Source: Lamellibrachia columna (lineage: Eukaryota; Annelida; Polychaeta; Sabellida; Siboglinidae). Taken from it: a DNA stretch of 64,000 nt. How positions within the stretch are numbered: position 1 is the stretch's first letter; each line of letters starts with the position of its first letter. This document shows, one piece after another, positions 13,701 to 24,304 of the stretch. Location: contig OY759265.1 in NCBI GenBank assembly GCA_963662155.1, positions 10,878,193 through 10,942,192 on the forward strand. The letters are read 5' to 3'. The notes beneath the pieces are model-generated. The model had not been told where the DNA came from and did no database searches. It saw only the letters and a list, made by a program, of their open reading frames with translations. Made by a program: the position numbers and the translations under genes.

Positions 13701-16402
13701 CACTGAATATTTAACAATAATGTTGGTCTATCTGATGTACAACCAATGCAAACTGGTTGTACATCAGTAAACATAACTTTAGTGCAGATAAGTCGCAATA
13801 CGTGCATAATCACATGAATATCTGCACCGGTAATAGACAAGCTTCAGTTGACCTCATTTCTAACACTGTAAACAGACAAGCTTCAGTTGACCTCATTTCT
13901 GACACTGCAAACAAATCTTAAGTACACCTATGAGGGGCATTTAAAAAATTTGAAAAGCTAGTCAAACCAATGTTAGTTTAATAAAATTAGTATAATTGAT
14001 AAATTATAGATATATTGACCAGTTGTTCAGTACTAGGTTTGCAGTTACCGTATATTGGATGGTGACTATATTGTAATAAAAGTAGTGGTATATATATATA
14101 GTGGTCCAAAACTGTGACTGTGTTGTTGAAAACTTTGTTATCATGTGTGCCACATTCAACCCTACTTATAGGTTAAAGATTTTTTTAATTTAATTTATTT
14201 ATTACTGACATGACATTTTAACATGGATGATGTCTGGCACTGGGTATGTCATGCCAAGTTTTGACTGGTGGCCACAGATACCGACAGTTCTTTTTACATA
14301 AAAAAACCTGTTATATTTTATTACCAGGACACTGATATGTGTCAACAAGTCCACTATCTGCCAGTCAAGTTCCACATCGAGTACAAGGTGTGTCTATTAA
14401 CTTTCAATGCACTGTACAGTTATGACTCCAAGTACATGACACATATGTTTACCACCATGGACACACCACATGGTCATGGCCCCAAGTACATGACACAGAT
14501 GTTTACCACCATGGGCACACCACATGGTCATGGCCCTGAGTACATGACACAGACTATGCATGGCATGAAATGAACCCACAGTGCAACCATGGGTTTAACA
14601 TTATGAGTAAAATTTATACAATGACATTTTGTTAATTAAAAGGTATAAATAAGTAGTCTTAATGGCAATTTGTCATACGAAAGGCTTAAAAACACCTGCT
14701 AGTGCCATACTGCCCTTAGTCGTCTAACCACGCACGCACACACGCATGCACATACTTAGGCAAAAAAATTCGCCCCACTCTTCGTCTCTGGGGCGAAAGT
14801 CCCGTAGGGCATTTGCTAACTCGGCGATTTGGCAGTTCCGTAGCCAAATGGCTACGGAACTAATAACTTAAGTTTTAAAACCGATACGCACTAACCGTTT
14901 CACATGTGTATTCTGTGACATACAACCGACACTTGGGCGTCAAGAAACTGAAGAAATGTGCTCCAAATAATTACTTATGAGTACTTTTATCGGTCACACA
15001 GAAAAGATTTCATAAATAGCCGCCATACTGTGCACGTGATGTTGCCTTTGGGTCACATGATCTAACGCGATTTCGTGTAGAATGGGCCAGCAGCACAGAA
15101 ATAAATAAAACACCCGTTAGTAAGTTAATAGTTTATAGGGGCATTATTAATGATGTAACTCTATGGCCAGCAGACGGCAATTCTTAGCGTGACCTTATAT
15201 AGATCTATGGAAATCCCGCATGCCTTTCTCGCTCACAACAACATCCGGTTATATACAAACCTTGACAAGCACATGCGTTCTGACAAAAAGGTAATAATTT
15301 CACACTTTTACATGGTTATTGTCAGGTAACTTTAGTGATATACATATAAGAATGCATACAGACACGAAAGACGTGTTTATTGCTCTGTTTATGGCGTTTT
15401 TGTAAGGTTTCACGTTTCATGAAAATACTTATGTTTCGGCCGAGCGAGCTCTTCGCCCTATAGTAGCAACAGCCAGATAGAAAAACATTGTAGGGCGATT
15501 GACTTTGCCTAGCACATACTAGGCCCATTCATAATTATGCTTCCATAGCCTGTAGCTACGCGGCAAGTAGTCTGGGTACTTTTTCAGATGACAGTGGCAG
15601 CAGTCAGCACATTTCTCGTTGGCTCCTATTCATGGCTCGTTTTTTTACACAGCACTTGAATCTTGATACGTCTTCACCTCGATCAACTTCTCAAGTAAAC
15701 ACAACGTCAACGCTAGATATTGGTTCAGATCTACTCATCTAGGCCACTTGTAATATGGATTATGTTCATAGTAGGCACAGATGGGCTAAGTCTATGATTC
15801 AATCCCAACTAATATGTTTAACTATGCTAAATGGCTAAAACGACTGATGATGTTATAAAAGATAAGCGCAGTTCACTGTCATTGACACGATTAGACATGG
15901 ACGGTGTACTTAGTCTTAGAACTAGATTAATCACCAGTGATAGTAGTGACATCTGGTGATCGTAGGCTGAAATATCGCCTAGCCTTACGCCTAGCTTTAG
16001 TCTAGGAGTGACTGGGGGGGGGGGGCAGAGATCGCAACCTCACATCTCCCACCTGTTTTGTGGGCGACAACCTCCCATCATCTGCATGGCCAATCTACCC
16101 CCTTCCACTAATTGTGATACCCCTGCCTGGCCCTCACTCATGTGAGCTCGACCGAAACGCCAACGAAAACGAGAGTGACTGGCGCCACCTCGCGTACGCC
16201 GAGTAATTGACAGCACTGTCACCGGTGTTAATGTTACTGTTAGTTACAAGATATTTATAAAATGTCGAATAACAAACGACAACTCGATGGATACGATTAA
16301 TAAAAGGCATACCTTGAATGGATAGCATTCGAAACCGTATGGTTCTAACGCGCCACGCAGGGTTTCCTTTACGCGTTCTACTCCCATCTCGAGCACACCC
16401 AT
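1755..16402 (-). CDS. MMACHC: Cobalamin-processing protein MMACHC (CblC), 4 exons
   Basis: Cytosolic flavin- and glutathione-dependent enzyme that removes the upper ligand of cobalamin before cofactor synthesis. Coding exons on the minus strand: 16402-16313, 10118-9924, 4698-4543 and 2348-1755. All junctions are phase 0 with AG acceptors and GT donors, giving about 344 residues (human about 282). Family landmarks: LEPYGFECYPFK at the end of exon 1; TLAFVLISTPSMFEKAFKPF and DPIDQCMDY in exon 2; ETGH-region equivalent QTAGHVSGAAFYYQR in exon 3; IHPRFGGWFGLRG (about residues 154-166) in exon 4. The last ~100 residues are an Asn-, Asp- and Gly-rich tail unlike the Pro/Ser-rich human tail. I chose the start at 16402 because it gives the usual short N-terminus; an in-frame ATG at 16495 would add 31 residues and run into the GILT promoter. 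Intron 1 (6.2 kb) holds two LINE fragments, and a third LINE sits at the exon 2 donor. Confidence 0.93.
5158..5390. repeat. 23-bp minisatellite (about 9-10 copies)
   Basis: Tandem unit close to GACAGCAGGTACTACTTTCA plus CAA, with copies varying at CAG/CAA and CTA/ATT positions. It lies in MMACHC intron 2 (exon 2 to exon 3) and ends at a large palindrome. Confidence 0.9.
5391..5451. repeat. Perfect 61-bp palindrome
   Basis: Arms 5391-5420 and 5422-5451 are exact reverse complements (30 bp each) around a single A at 5421. The first arm starts ATAAATGTGGTG and ends TTCTAGATA. It directly follows the 23-bp array. Confidence 0.95.
6110..6885 (-). mobile_element. Decayed LINE reverse-transcriptase 3' region
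   Basis: Minus-strand pieces in several frames match the C-terminal end of a non-LTR reverse transcriptase. One is YSAPVWSTSTHTKKLDAPLN near 6740-6790, typical of the thumb and post-thumb region. Another is RPEQTVDHIINDCQMFRPP near 6200-6260, a common CCHC-like tail of such elements. Frames are broken between the pieces, so it is dead. It lies in the MMACHC intron in the same orientation as the gene. Confidence 0.75.
6935..7235. repeat. Dispersed repeat with tRNA-like segment
   Basis: Shares blocks with 38900-39000 (ACTTCACCCCCT, TCTCTGGGAAGCATTCAG, TTACTG.GC.AAGACTATTC) and with 52070-52098 (TACTCATTTATACAGCTGAG). The right end, read on the minus strand, resembles a pol III B box before AATCCCACTGCGG. 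It is probably a SINE or the 3' end of a LINE family; I cannot name it. Confidence 0.6.
8860..8874. repeat. Left target-site duplication of LINE
   Basis: AGCAGTGATGCTTAC, identical to 9909-9923. The two copies flank the LINE at 8875-9908. On the minus strand this copy also begins GTAAGC, so it is a decoy splice donor. Confidence 0.9.
8875..9908 (-). mobile_element. 5'-truncated LINE with intact RT C-terminal frame
   Basis: A minus-strand frame of 326 codons (9862-8882) without internal stop. It reads from RT motif VRQGCVMSGFLFVLVIDWIM through the catalytic FADD motif (DLDFADDLALLS) and YLGSVMDADKG, to a tail RRWSFIGHILRF and VEWRTLVHALC. The element is cut off upstream of the RT palm, so it cannot be autonomous. 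It is bounded by exact 15-bp duplications and is about 1034 bp long. It belongs to the same broad family as the longer copy at 30190-33075 (IDWIM, FADD, YLGSV, GHxLR). Confidence 0.9.
9909..9923. repeat. Right target-site duplication containing the MMACHC exon 2 donor
   Basis: AGCAGTGATGCTTAC on the plus strand reads GTAAGCATCACTGCT on the minus strand and directly follows exon 2 (which ends ...GTCCAG at 9924). The duplication therefore begins at the GT of the splice donor. Confidence 0.9.
10430..11100. repeat. Dispersed repeat shared with the hAT-like element at 39.7-41.0 kb
   Basis: Aligns base by base over most of its length with 40130-40805. Shared blocks include TACATGATTTTTGCTTATAT, ATAATCTGTCTTGGAAAGGA and ACTTTAACTCAGGGCTTCTG, ending in a stretch rich in ATCATAAATCAAT and ATTTAAATCA. 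No coding content. It appears to be a partial copy of the same non-autonomous element, without visible terminal repeats here. Confidence 0.8.
11500..12245 (-). mobile_element. LINE fragment (RT C-terminal), A/T-rich 3' tail
   Basis: A minus-strand frame of 211 codons (12243-11608) carries the post-catalytic part of a non-[74 protein letters not shown]. The 3' flank, read on the minus strand, is (ATTT)n-like at 11500-11570. The same family occurs at 34202-35155. The 5' part is missing, and it abuts another LINE piece. Confidence 0.88.
12250..13260 (-). mobile_element. Second LINE fragment, internally deleted
   Basis: Minus-strand frame 13013-12615 shows RT motifs LDLSKAFDTIDH and TTGIPQGSILGPLLFIIYIN. 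It then jumps into FQRTNKNIQTL...VKEFNFLGLIID, so the catalytic YADD block is missing at an (AT)n-like junction near 12740. Further downstream, 12500-12250 reads INYCIVAWGFQTNRIIKLQK and TEPLHKKLSMLKVDDILKLQ, the usual LINE tail, with stops. It abuts the 11500-12245 fragment in the same orientation. Confidence 0.82.
13836..13915. repeat. Tandem duplication, about 39 bp x2
   Basis: AGACAAGCTTCAGTTGACCT...CTGTAAAC occurs twice in a row with few changes, in MMACHC intron 1. Confidence 0.75.
14432..14560. repeat. 54-bp tandem repeat (about 2.5 copies)
   Basis: Units contain TACATGACACAGATGTTTAC...CATGGTCATGGCCC. The 54-bp period is a multiple of three, so the frame at 14268-14573 stays open and reads YMTQMFTTMGTPHGHGP repeatedly. 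I regard the frame as a by-product of the repeat, not a gene. Confidence 0.8.
14835..14860. repeat. Short perfect hairpin
   Basis: GTTCCGTAGCC and GGCTACGGAAC (11 bp each) around AAAT. It is in MMACHC intron 1, with no terminator-like or coding context. Confidence 0.7.
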
Positions 16403-16551
16403 CCTGCTTGGCAGCGTTTGTAAAAATGATTCGTTGGTACTGATACCGCTAGACGGCGCTAAATTAGTACTGTGATGACCACGTGACTTTGTCATGTGAG
16501 CGTGTTACAGAGTTTGTCGGTCCAGCGAGTTGTGTGTGCTTTTTAATTAAG
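16403..16551. promoter_or_regulatory. Divergent MMACHC/GILT promoter with E-boxes
   Basis: Only about 150 bp separate the chosen start codons of MMACHC (minus) and GILT (plus). The interval contains a palindromic E-box CACGTG at 16480-16485 in the context CCACGTGAC, and GTCATGTGAG at 16491-16500. The first is close to the CLEAR element bound by TFEB-type factors and the second to the M-box bound by MITF-type factors. No TATA box is evident. Binding is inferred from sequence only. Confidence 0.6.
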
Positions 16552-19500
16552 ATGAGAAGCCAAATAGTATTCGCCATTTGTGCTGTTAGTGTATTTGCGC
16601 GATGCGCATCAAGTGCCGGATGCAGGTTTCCGCCGAGTTTGTGGTGCAGCTCGGAAGACATTGCTAAAGAGTGTGAGGTAAGCATAAACACCACACCACC
16701 TGGACCTGGTAAACAACGTATGTGACGTCAGTGTTGTGACAGCGTACAGTGTTGTGACTGCGCGAGGCTGTGACGCATCACATTGTCACAACACTGGGAG
16801 TTTATCGCAGCGCATTTAAGTTACACATGCGCACACAGTTATAGTGTACATCTTACTATGTAATGATTATGTATGTCTTAACAAGACACTGTCACGACAC
16901 TAGTCTTTAGCTGTAGTTAATTGGCACTTAGACTGGGACCGGTTATACTCAGTGACAGTGTTTGAAATCAGCAAAAAAATTAACTGGCTCAGACTTTTTT
17001 AACTGGCCCGGGTGAGTTTGAACTGGCTCCACAAAATGTATCAAATATACGTAACAAAGCAAAGCAACATGCCAACAATGTTTTCGCACGTAGAATTAAA
17101 ACAGACACTGCATGCTTTTAAAATAAATAACAATTAAATAAATATAAACCATTCCAAATATTGTCATTCATTTCTTATAATCAGACCAATAAAATAAAGT
17201 AATGAATTTAATAAACATTTTAATATTAATTTTATTTCCAAAACAGTTACAATCATGAAAGTATACATTTCGCACACGCTGTCATTGTGGGCATGGTGCT
17301 GCCACTGGCAGTCTGGCACATCCTCGATTCACTCCAGATCGAAGCCTCCAAAATATACTTTCACAGCCAAATATCACATTAATCAGAATGTTTTTGCAAA
17401 TTATATTGTTATTTGGATTGTCTGCCTCCTTAGTATCACCAAGTAAATTGGCGTTTACCATATCCTTTCCAAAAATTTCATAACCAGAGTTATAAATGCA
17501 TGGAATTCATTGTCAGAGAACACGATACAGGTCACAACAGTAAACCAGCTCAAGTCCCGACTTAGAAGAGAATGGAAAGATCATCCAGACCTGCATAGTT
17601 ACCATTTCACAAACTAGACAAACCTGAACAACACTAGTAATAATATTACCAAATCAATAGTGAAAACATGAACAAAGCCAACAGAAAAACCAACCCTTGA
17701 ATTGGTCTCAATACGCTGATTAAAAGGCCTTAATTTCAAACATTGAGACTTAGTCTTAGAATGTTATATTTTTCTTCTTTGTTCTGTTTAACCCAGCTCA
17801 TTATGGCTGCTATGAGTATATTTTTCCTTTGTTTGCCAGGATCCCCTGAAACTGCGATTAGATGGTAACCCCTGGTCTAAAGCAACCTAGTAAAACTAAA
17901 ATGAGCAATGATGGTTTTGTTCACTGACAAGTTGTAACTTGTTAATTTTGCATTTCACTTCTGAATAACCCATTGAGCAATGTTCTGATTGCTGAATCAG
18001 GTGGAGAAAGCATGTCGGAAGAACGTGTGGTTCAGTGCAGACAGAGGAGGGACGGCCGTGCCACTCGCTTTGTACTACGAGACTTTGTGTCCTGACTGCA
18101 AGAACTTCATCAGTCAGCAGCTGTGGCCAGCCTATGAGAACGTTGGCAGCATCATGAATATCACATTTGTACCATATGGAAACGCCTGGGTAATTATTTT
18201 TTGTTAGACTATAGTCCATCTAGCTGTGTATATAATACATGATTGATAAGATTATAATAATAATACATTTTATTTTTTCCAGCATAAGTAGAATACATAT
18301 ACAATGTTTGTGTTGCATAAAATGAAATACTTATTATGTCAGAAAAAGAGGGGTATACTGAAGAAAGTTCTTATAGTTGTATACCCCTGTACAGTGTTCT
18401 ACTAATATTACATAGGATACAATGAAATGTTTGATAATGCAAGATAGTCTTCGCATTATGGTACGAAATATTGCACAAATACCCTGGAAGTGCAGACATT
18501 ATTAGTATGTTAATTAATAATAATTATTTAAATGCAGTATATTTTAATACAATCATACATTCATTTGAACATTTCCCCACCCATTTATCTAGGGACAAAC
18601 ATTTATCTGTTGAACATATCCTTTTTAATTTGTTAACAAATGCATAAAAAGTTGGCATCATTGTAGTACGGGTTGATAATGAGTTCCAATACTTTACACC
18701 ATAAATTGATAAGCATCGCGACTTAATATTTGTACGGATACAGTGACGTACACTGAACTTGAGAAGGACGTACATTAGCATGCTTCATAAAAAAGCACTG
18801 AACATTGACAGGTACTGGCATATTGTTGTATGTTTTATACATTATTTAACACATTTTCAATTCTACTAAGTTTTGAAATTTTAGTACTCTACACCTATAA
18901 AATAGCATGCTGGTGTGATGTAGTTTACCAACAACACATACCAGTCTGACCACCTTTTTTGTACCACTGTGCACTGTATCACAGACTGTGATACAGTGTA
19001 CATTAATAATACATGCGTTTCTCCAAACTTCACAGCAGTAGCACAGTATAGGTAAGAACAGTGAGTAATAATTTATAAGGTAAGCAAGCTTGTAGTTCCT
19101 ACAACATGACTCGTCCTGTCCATCACTCCGGTTATTCTGGACAGGTTTGTCTTGTCAGACACAGTTAAAGCATTGTGACATCATGACAGATTACAGGGTG
19201 TATATAGATAACAGTTATTTACAAAACAAGTATTTTCACAGACACATGTATAGCGATCTTAAACTGTATGATTGGTAGCAGCTTTGTTGGCATGTGTTTC
19301 AAAACCCAGTTACTAATCACTATGTTTAAATGTATAGATATTGACGATGGTTTGATTTAAATTTCATGATGTAACTGGTTAACCATTTAATCAGTGAGAA
19401 AATAAATGGTAACTTCCAATTAACATATGCTGTCCTTTCATTATTATTCCTTCATTTATATTGTTTTGTTACCAGATTTCCATACATTTTAACATAATAT

Positions 19501-19769
19501 TAATTTCTACCAACTAGATGATATTAATTTACTCAGATTTTAGTAAACTTTACAGCAAAAAATAAAAAATTACATTGCTGATGTTTGATGCAGGAGAAAC
19601 AAAGTGGTGGCAGATGGCAGTTTAAATGTCAACATGGCCCGGCCGAATGTGAAGGCAATGTCATCCAGGTACGGCACTACATGTGAAGTGTACTTGTGCT
19701 TTCAACTTCACGTAGAGATAATATTTGTTCTGCATATATTGAAGATACGAAAGTTTACAGATATATATA

Positions 19770-19839
<70 letters not shown>

Positions 19840-21769
19840 ATATATATATATTCATAATACTATCATCCAGTAGATTGGCGTGACATTTCTAATAGCATGT
19901 AGCCACAGACCATGTATGGCGTACTAATTTGATGTTTTTTGTCTCTTTCCAGACGTGTGCTATAGAGATTATACAAAATGTCAAAGTCTACTTTCCTTTC
20001 ATACACTGCATGGAAGCTTCACAAGATGTGCCGGCAACGAGTGCTGTTCAGGCAAGTTAATGTTTTCTTTTAAAAAACATTGATGTTAAAATTTGTAGTG
20101 TCTGACTATTTTTAATTTGCATAGTCAGTTTAATATGAGTGCGAGTTTGTACGATGATTTCACCAAAAGTAAATGTCAAATAGGTATGACCTGACAGTCA
20201 CATAACAGTCTTGTGTTTCATCAAAGCAGATTTTTGCAGTTACTGAGACATTTATGTTTATCCATTACTAAATATTCCCATTTATATATGTTTTAATGCT
20301 GTAAATCTTTCAGTGTGCTGAGAAGCTTGGTATCGATTACAAAGACATCGATGCTTGTGTGAAAGGGATACGTGGCAACCAACTTGAACACCAGATGGCG
20401 CTCAAGACCAAGCAGCTGGATCCACCCCACACTTATGTTCCCTGGGTGACCTTGAATGGGGTAAGATATTGCAATGAATAAAAAAGTTCCACATTTTCAT
20501 GTATTTGGCAAAATTAACAGACGTTAAAATGATATGCAGGAATTGATCAATTATTCTGACTCACAGAATTAAACAATCCTGACAAATTTGATGCGCTTCA
20601 TACTGCTTTTGTAAACAGTTTTTCATGAGGGTATGATGTATATGAAATAACTTATCTTCAATATCAAACATTTTACTTTTTAATCACTCAGGTTCACACT
20701 GACAAGATCCAGAAAGCTGCCGAAGCAGACCTGATCCAATTAATCTGTGATACCTACCAGGTATGTAGAGCAGCCAAGATTAGTAATCTGTGATACCTAC
20801 CAGGTATGTAGAGCAGCCAAGATTAGTAATCTGTGATACCTACCAGGTATGTAGAGCAGCCAAGATTAGTAATCTGTGATATCTACCAAGTATGTAGAGC
20901 CGCCAAGATTAGTAATCTGTGATATCTACCAAGTATGTAGAGCAGCCTAGTAATCTGGTTAAACAAATTATAGATCCACGCTTGAGCTGCTGATCCTCAA
21001 GAGCTCATATACTATTTCTTCTCCAAAAACTTAGACCATGGGAAGAATGAATTTTTCAGTTTCCAAAATCAGTTGAAGACATATCTTTGATTTTCACCCT
21101 GTTGATTTCCTTATACGTTTTGTTTGACGAAGGTTTTGACGCCATAAAAGTGTCATTCATTATTAGGTGTATGTTGTATATTTCCTGTCTCCAACTAGAT
21201 ACCAAAGTATATAATTATTAAACACCTCTATGAGGTGCTAAGCCATACATTTACATATAACAATAATAAAGTTTATTCAGTTGTAATAATACAGGTCATT
21301 TCAAATTTAATTCAGTATTTTATTAAATTACAACTCAAGTAATCCCTAAAAGACTTATTGCGATACCATGTCTATTAACAGAATAAATATAGCTCTAATT
21401 AGTACAGGCACTGTATATATGTATATTCAAAATCCAGAAATGTATTAACTTAAAAATTAACACTTTCAAGCAAAAATTTAAACGAATGCTCCAAAGTAAA
21501 TTAAATTTTTACTTTCTAATGGAATTTTGGAGCCATGAACAATATTTATATTTCATATATATTAACTTAATGTTGTTAATTTCTTTCTTCGTTAATTTGG
21601 TTTTTTTCCATTTCTGCCAAATTTGTGAAATAAATTTCTGTGTATGATTGAAACTGCAATTTGGAATTTAGCATTACAATAAAGTCGTCTGGTCACACAG
21701 GGAAAGCCACCAAGTGGATGCATTGAGAGGTTGCTGATGTTCCACAAGTGCCCCCGGTATAACCTGTAG
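16552..21769 (+). CDS. IFI30: Gamma-interferon-inducible lysosomal thiol reductase (GILT), 7 exons
   Basis: Lysosomal enzyme that reduces protein disulfides at acid pH. Exons: 16552-16677, 18001-18189, 19594-19668, 19953-20051, 20314-20460, 20692-20760 and 21701-21769. All are phase 0, giving 257 residues (human about 250). Residues 1-22 form a signal peptide (MRSQIVFAICAVSVFARC...). The mature N-terminus has saposin-A-like cysteines (C24, C32, C41, C47). The active site C72-P-D-C75 lies in the CXXC position (LYYETLCPDCKNFI). The family signature CQHGPAEC...N...C spans residues 117-132 across exons 3 and 4. Exon 4 ends with a GC donor (CAG|GCAAGT), a known minor type. Exon 6 is followed by a 43-bp array that repeats its splice donor. 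The last exon adds two cysteines (GCIERLLMFHKCPRYNL). Confidence 0.95.
17455..17725 (+). mobile_element. LINE 3'-end fragment in GILT intron 1
   Basis: Plus-strand reading RVINAWNSLSENTIQVTTVN then QLKSRLRREWKDHPDLHSY followed by a stop, the standard tail of non-LTR RT frames. The sequence past the stop (AACACTAGTAATAATA..., GTGAAAACATGAACAAAGCC) matches the minus strand of 39460-39669, a second copy of the family. Confidence 0.78.
18430..18790 (-). mobile_element. LINE RT C-terminal fragment
   Basis: Minus-strand frame reads FSVRHCIRTNIKSRCLSIYG, VKYWNSLS and MPTFYAFVNKLK, the conserved tail of non-LTR RT proteins. Only the last 70 or so codons remain. It lies in GILT intron 2, antisense to GILT. 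Confidence 0.7.
19757..19852. repeat. (AT)n microsatellite
   Basis: About 95 bases of nearly pure AT dinucleotides in GILT intron 3. Open frames reading IYIYIY arise from it and are not genes. Confidence 0.95.
20741..20948 (+). repeat. 43-bp array duplicating the GILT exon 6 splice donor
   Basis: The last 20 bases of exon 6 (TAATCTGTGATACCTACCAG) plus the first 23 intron bases (GTATGTAGAGCAGCC...) are repeated five times with period 43. GT donors fall at 20761, 20804, 20847, 20890 and 20933. The first three have CAG|GTATGT; the last two have CAA|GTATGT. Use of any downstream donor would add VCRAAKISNL and a stop at 20791. Confidence 0.92.
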
Positions 21770-22116
21770 TCACAGAGGAGATGCTATGGCAACAGCCGAT
21801 CCTGACATGGCTGTAACAATGGATTATATTATGTTATGGATAGCACAGTTGACTTTAATATTGATTTTTTTTAATGCAAGTTTGAACGTACATGCACATT
21901 ATGATAATAATTCTTACATTCCAGATGAAACTTCAATATTCTGATATGTTAACTAACATTTTGGCTAAGAATGAGATGTATTTATTATTTTTTTTATATC
22001 GCAATGGCTAATTTTGTTTGAATATATATTATGATCAACAACTTTGACATCGGTGCCACTTGCCTAAGTTCTAAAATATACTTCCTGTGTTGAAAATTAT
22101 TAAGTTTTAGTTTATC

Positions 22117-22122
22117 AATAAA
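22117..22122 (+). terminator. Probable GILT polyadenylation signal
   Basis: AATAAA about 350 bases after the GILT stop codon. It is the clearest candidate in the 3' region, on sequence alone. Confidence 0.45.
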
Positions 22123-24304
22123 TTACTGCACTTTTTCTAAATATTAATTATGTATTTAGAAAACAGTAATGGGTTTTGACTATTTTCCCAAAATATGGTA
22201 ACGGAATTATCCGGGCCCTTTTTGCCATATATTATGAAAATTCATATGCCGTCCGACTTGACTGGTTGTCGATGCAAACCTCTGGTACTGCAATTTAGTA
22301 CAATATGTTTACATTAACGAGATGCATTTAATGGATACAGGTCATGTAAATTCCTATGTGAATGATTAACGGGTAGAATATCCATGTTTTTTTGTTTTCA
22401 TTCTGGGTTCTAGATTATCAGCTCAACTACAGGCATACGTCCACACACCACTTTTGAGCCCACAAGTGTTTTCTGTGAAATATACCCGCTTTCAATAAAT
22501 ATTGGCAGCTTTCATGCTGTATCAAACTTGTGTTGGTTATTAACATAAAGCTAATTTTTATTTTAGGCCAATAATGTAGTCTGTATACTGCCTTCGACAC
22601 ACGGTCAAGAAACCTGAAACTGTACTTGATCTGTCGGTATAGTAGTTGGTGATGCTGCCACTGCATCCAGGCACACTTGGGAGAGATGGGAGTAACAACA
22701 CAATAATAGCGCTAACCTGGGCCCCTGATGGTAAAAGGAAGAGGAAGACCAAAATAAACAAGGACTTAGGAAGTAGAGGCACCCAGACATGTGGACTCAG
22801 TTACTGATTCGCCTTCAAGTTAAACTTAAACCATTAGAACTTAAACAGGAAAATGGCACACCCGTTTATTTGTATGTCTGAAATGCCCTGGCTTCCAGGA
22901 TAATCAAGCATTGCTGTAATCCAACCCATATACATCCACAGGTTCTGACGTTGATAACAATGGGTCTTATTGTCATGAGCTTAGTCACAGAAGCTTGTCT
23001 ATCAATTTCTATTACTGACATTAATAGCGAGTCTTTCCAGTCTTATTTATGAAGCTTTTGATATCGGAAAGGATGATTTTTAAATTTGTAGAAGTGGCAG
23101 GTTAAAACACTTTGTTGACATGTTCATGGTCCAACGAGACAGAACACAGAGGGTAGGTTTCCATCACATTTATGTGTATTTGTTGCATTTTATTTCCAAG
23201 CAAAATAAATAGATTTCAATAAATGTGAGATTGCACAAACTAGAATGGATAGATAACTTGGACTCCGATTAAGAAAAACATACAATTACCTATGTGACTG
23301 AATTAACAGTTGAATAGCATCTCAACAAAATGAGGCTGGCAGCACTAATATGTCTACTCTCTGTGTATCATAAACGCGTTACACTACTGCATCTGTATTG
23401 TATATACATTCAGCAAAAGAATAAATGTCTGAAACTGCCATATTCTGTATAACAAACACTTGCTCTAGCAGTTAATGACACGATAATATATCAACAACAG
23501 TCAAAACACCCAGGGGTAGCGACAGTCAACACAGCTTATAAATAGAGTACAGAATGCAAGGAACGTAGCTTAGTGGGCAATTCAATCAATTCTGCCCACT
23601 GGGAAGCATTGTCAACTAAACAACATTCTTATTCAGAAATATTCAGTACATTACAGTAATGTTGATAATACATTGTTAAACCCACATTCTCTGCTCTGGT
23701 ATGTCTAAATTCTGATTCTCCAGAGTGGAAGTCAGTGACTAAATGCAGACACAGGCACCATGGTCAGACATTGATAGTGGTAATGTTTCCAAATATTATG
23801 ACATGCACTTATAATCAACCACTGCATTGACACAAACAAACTCCTTTTCACTGAAACAGCTTCACAGTCATATATCTATGTCCAAGTAATAAGAATGTTT
23901 CATAAAATAACAATTCAACAATCATCTGTTTCCATGTGACATGTTACAGAAAACTGTATATGTGTTAACACATCATGTTTATTAATAAATATTTCTTAAA
24001 CTATTTATGAACATCAAAGATTATATATTATGAACATTTGTGCTTTATCAGATATTATACAACTTTAATAGTAGCATTACATTTGTGTAATTGTCCTAAA
24101 CGACGTTACAGAGTTCAGTAATTCTATTCGTATTTACCGGTAGGTCCATTCCACAAATGCTTGCTCAACTCAGAACTTAGTCATGCATACAAGGTAGTCT
24201 TCAATATTATCAAATTAAGTAAGTTAGTTAGGTACTTTGACCATGTACCCGCTCAGCCCTGAATTCACAGCCAATACAATCCAAACTTGACCAATGCAGT
24301 GGTT
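22123..24304. other. Region between convergent GILT and CTNS genes
   Basis: About 2.2 kb with no gene I can support. The right part probably includes the long 3' UTR of CTNS. Around 22660-22790 the plus strand reads ALTWAPDGKRK, a phrase typical of the C-terminal end of RTE-like LINEs, so a short LINE relic is likely there. Confidence 0.45.

Noticed and set aside
14268..14573. Plus-strand frame of 101 codons with HGHGP repeats
   Set aside because: Open only because the 54-bp repeat is a multiple of three. No family resemblance, and it lies in an MMACHC intron.
16403..16495. Longer MMACHC N-terminus from ATG at 16495
   Set aside because: Adds 31 residues not expected for the family and overlaps the divergent promoter. 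It remains possible.
16483..16551. Upstream in-frame ATG extension of GILT (MTLSCERVTEFVGPASC...)
   Set aside because: It would bury the clear signal peptide that starts at 16552 and would cover the E-box region.
19604..19873. Plus-strand frame starting in GILT exon 3 and running into IYIYIY
   Set aside because: Out of frame with GILT, and the second half is the (AT)n tract.
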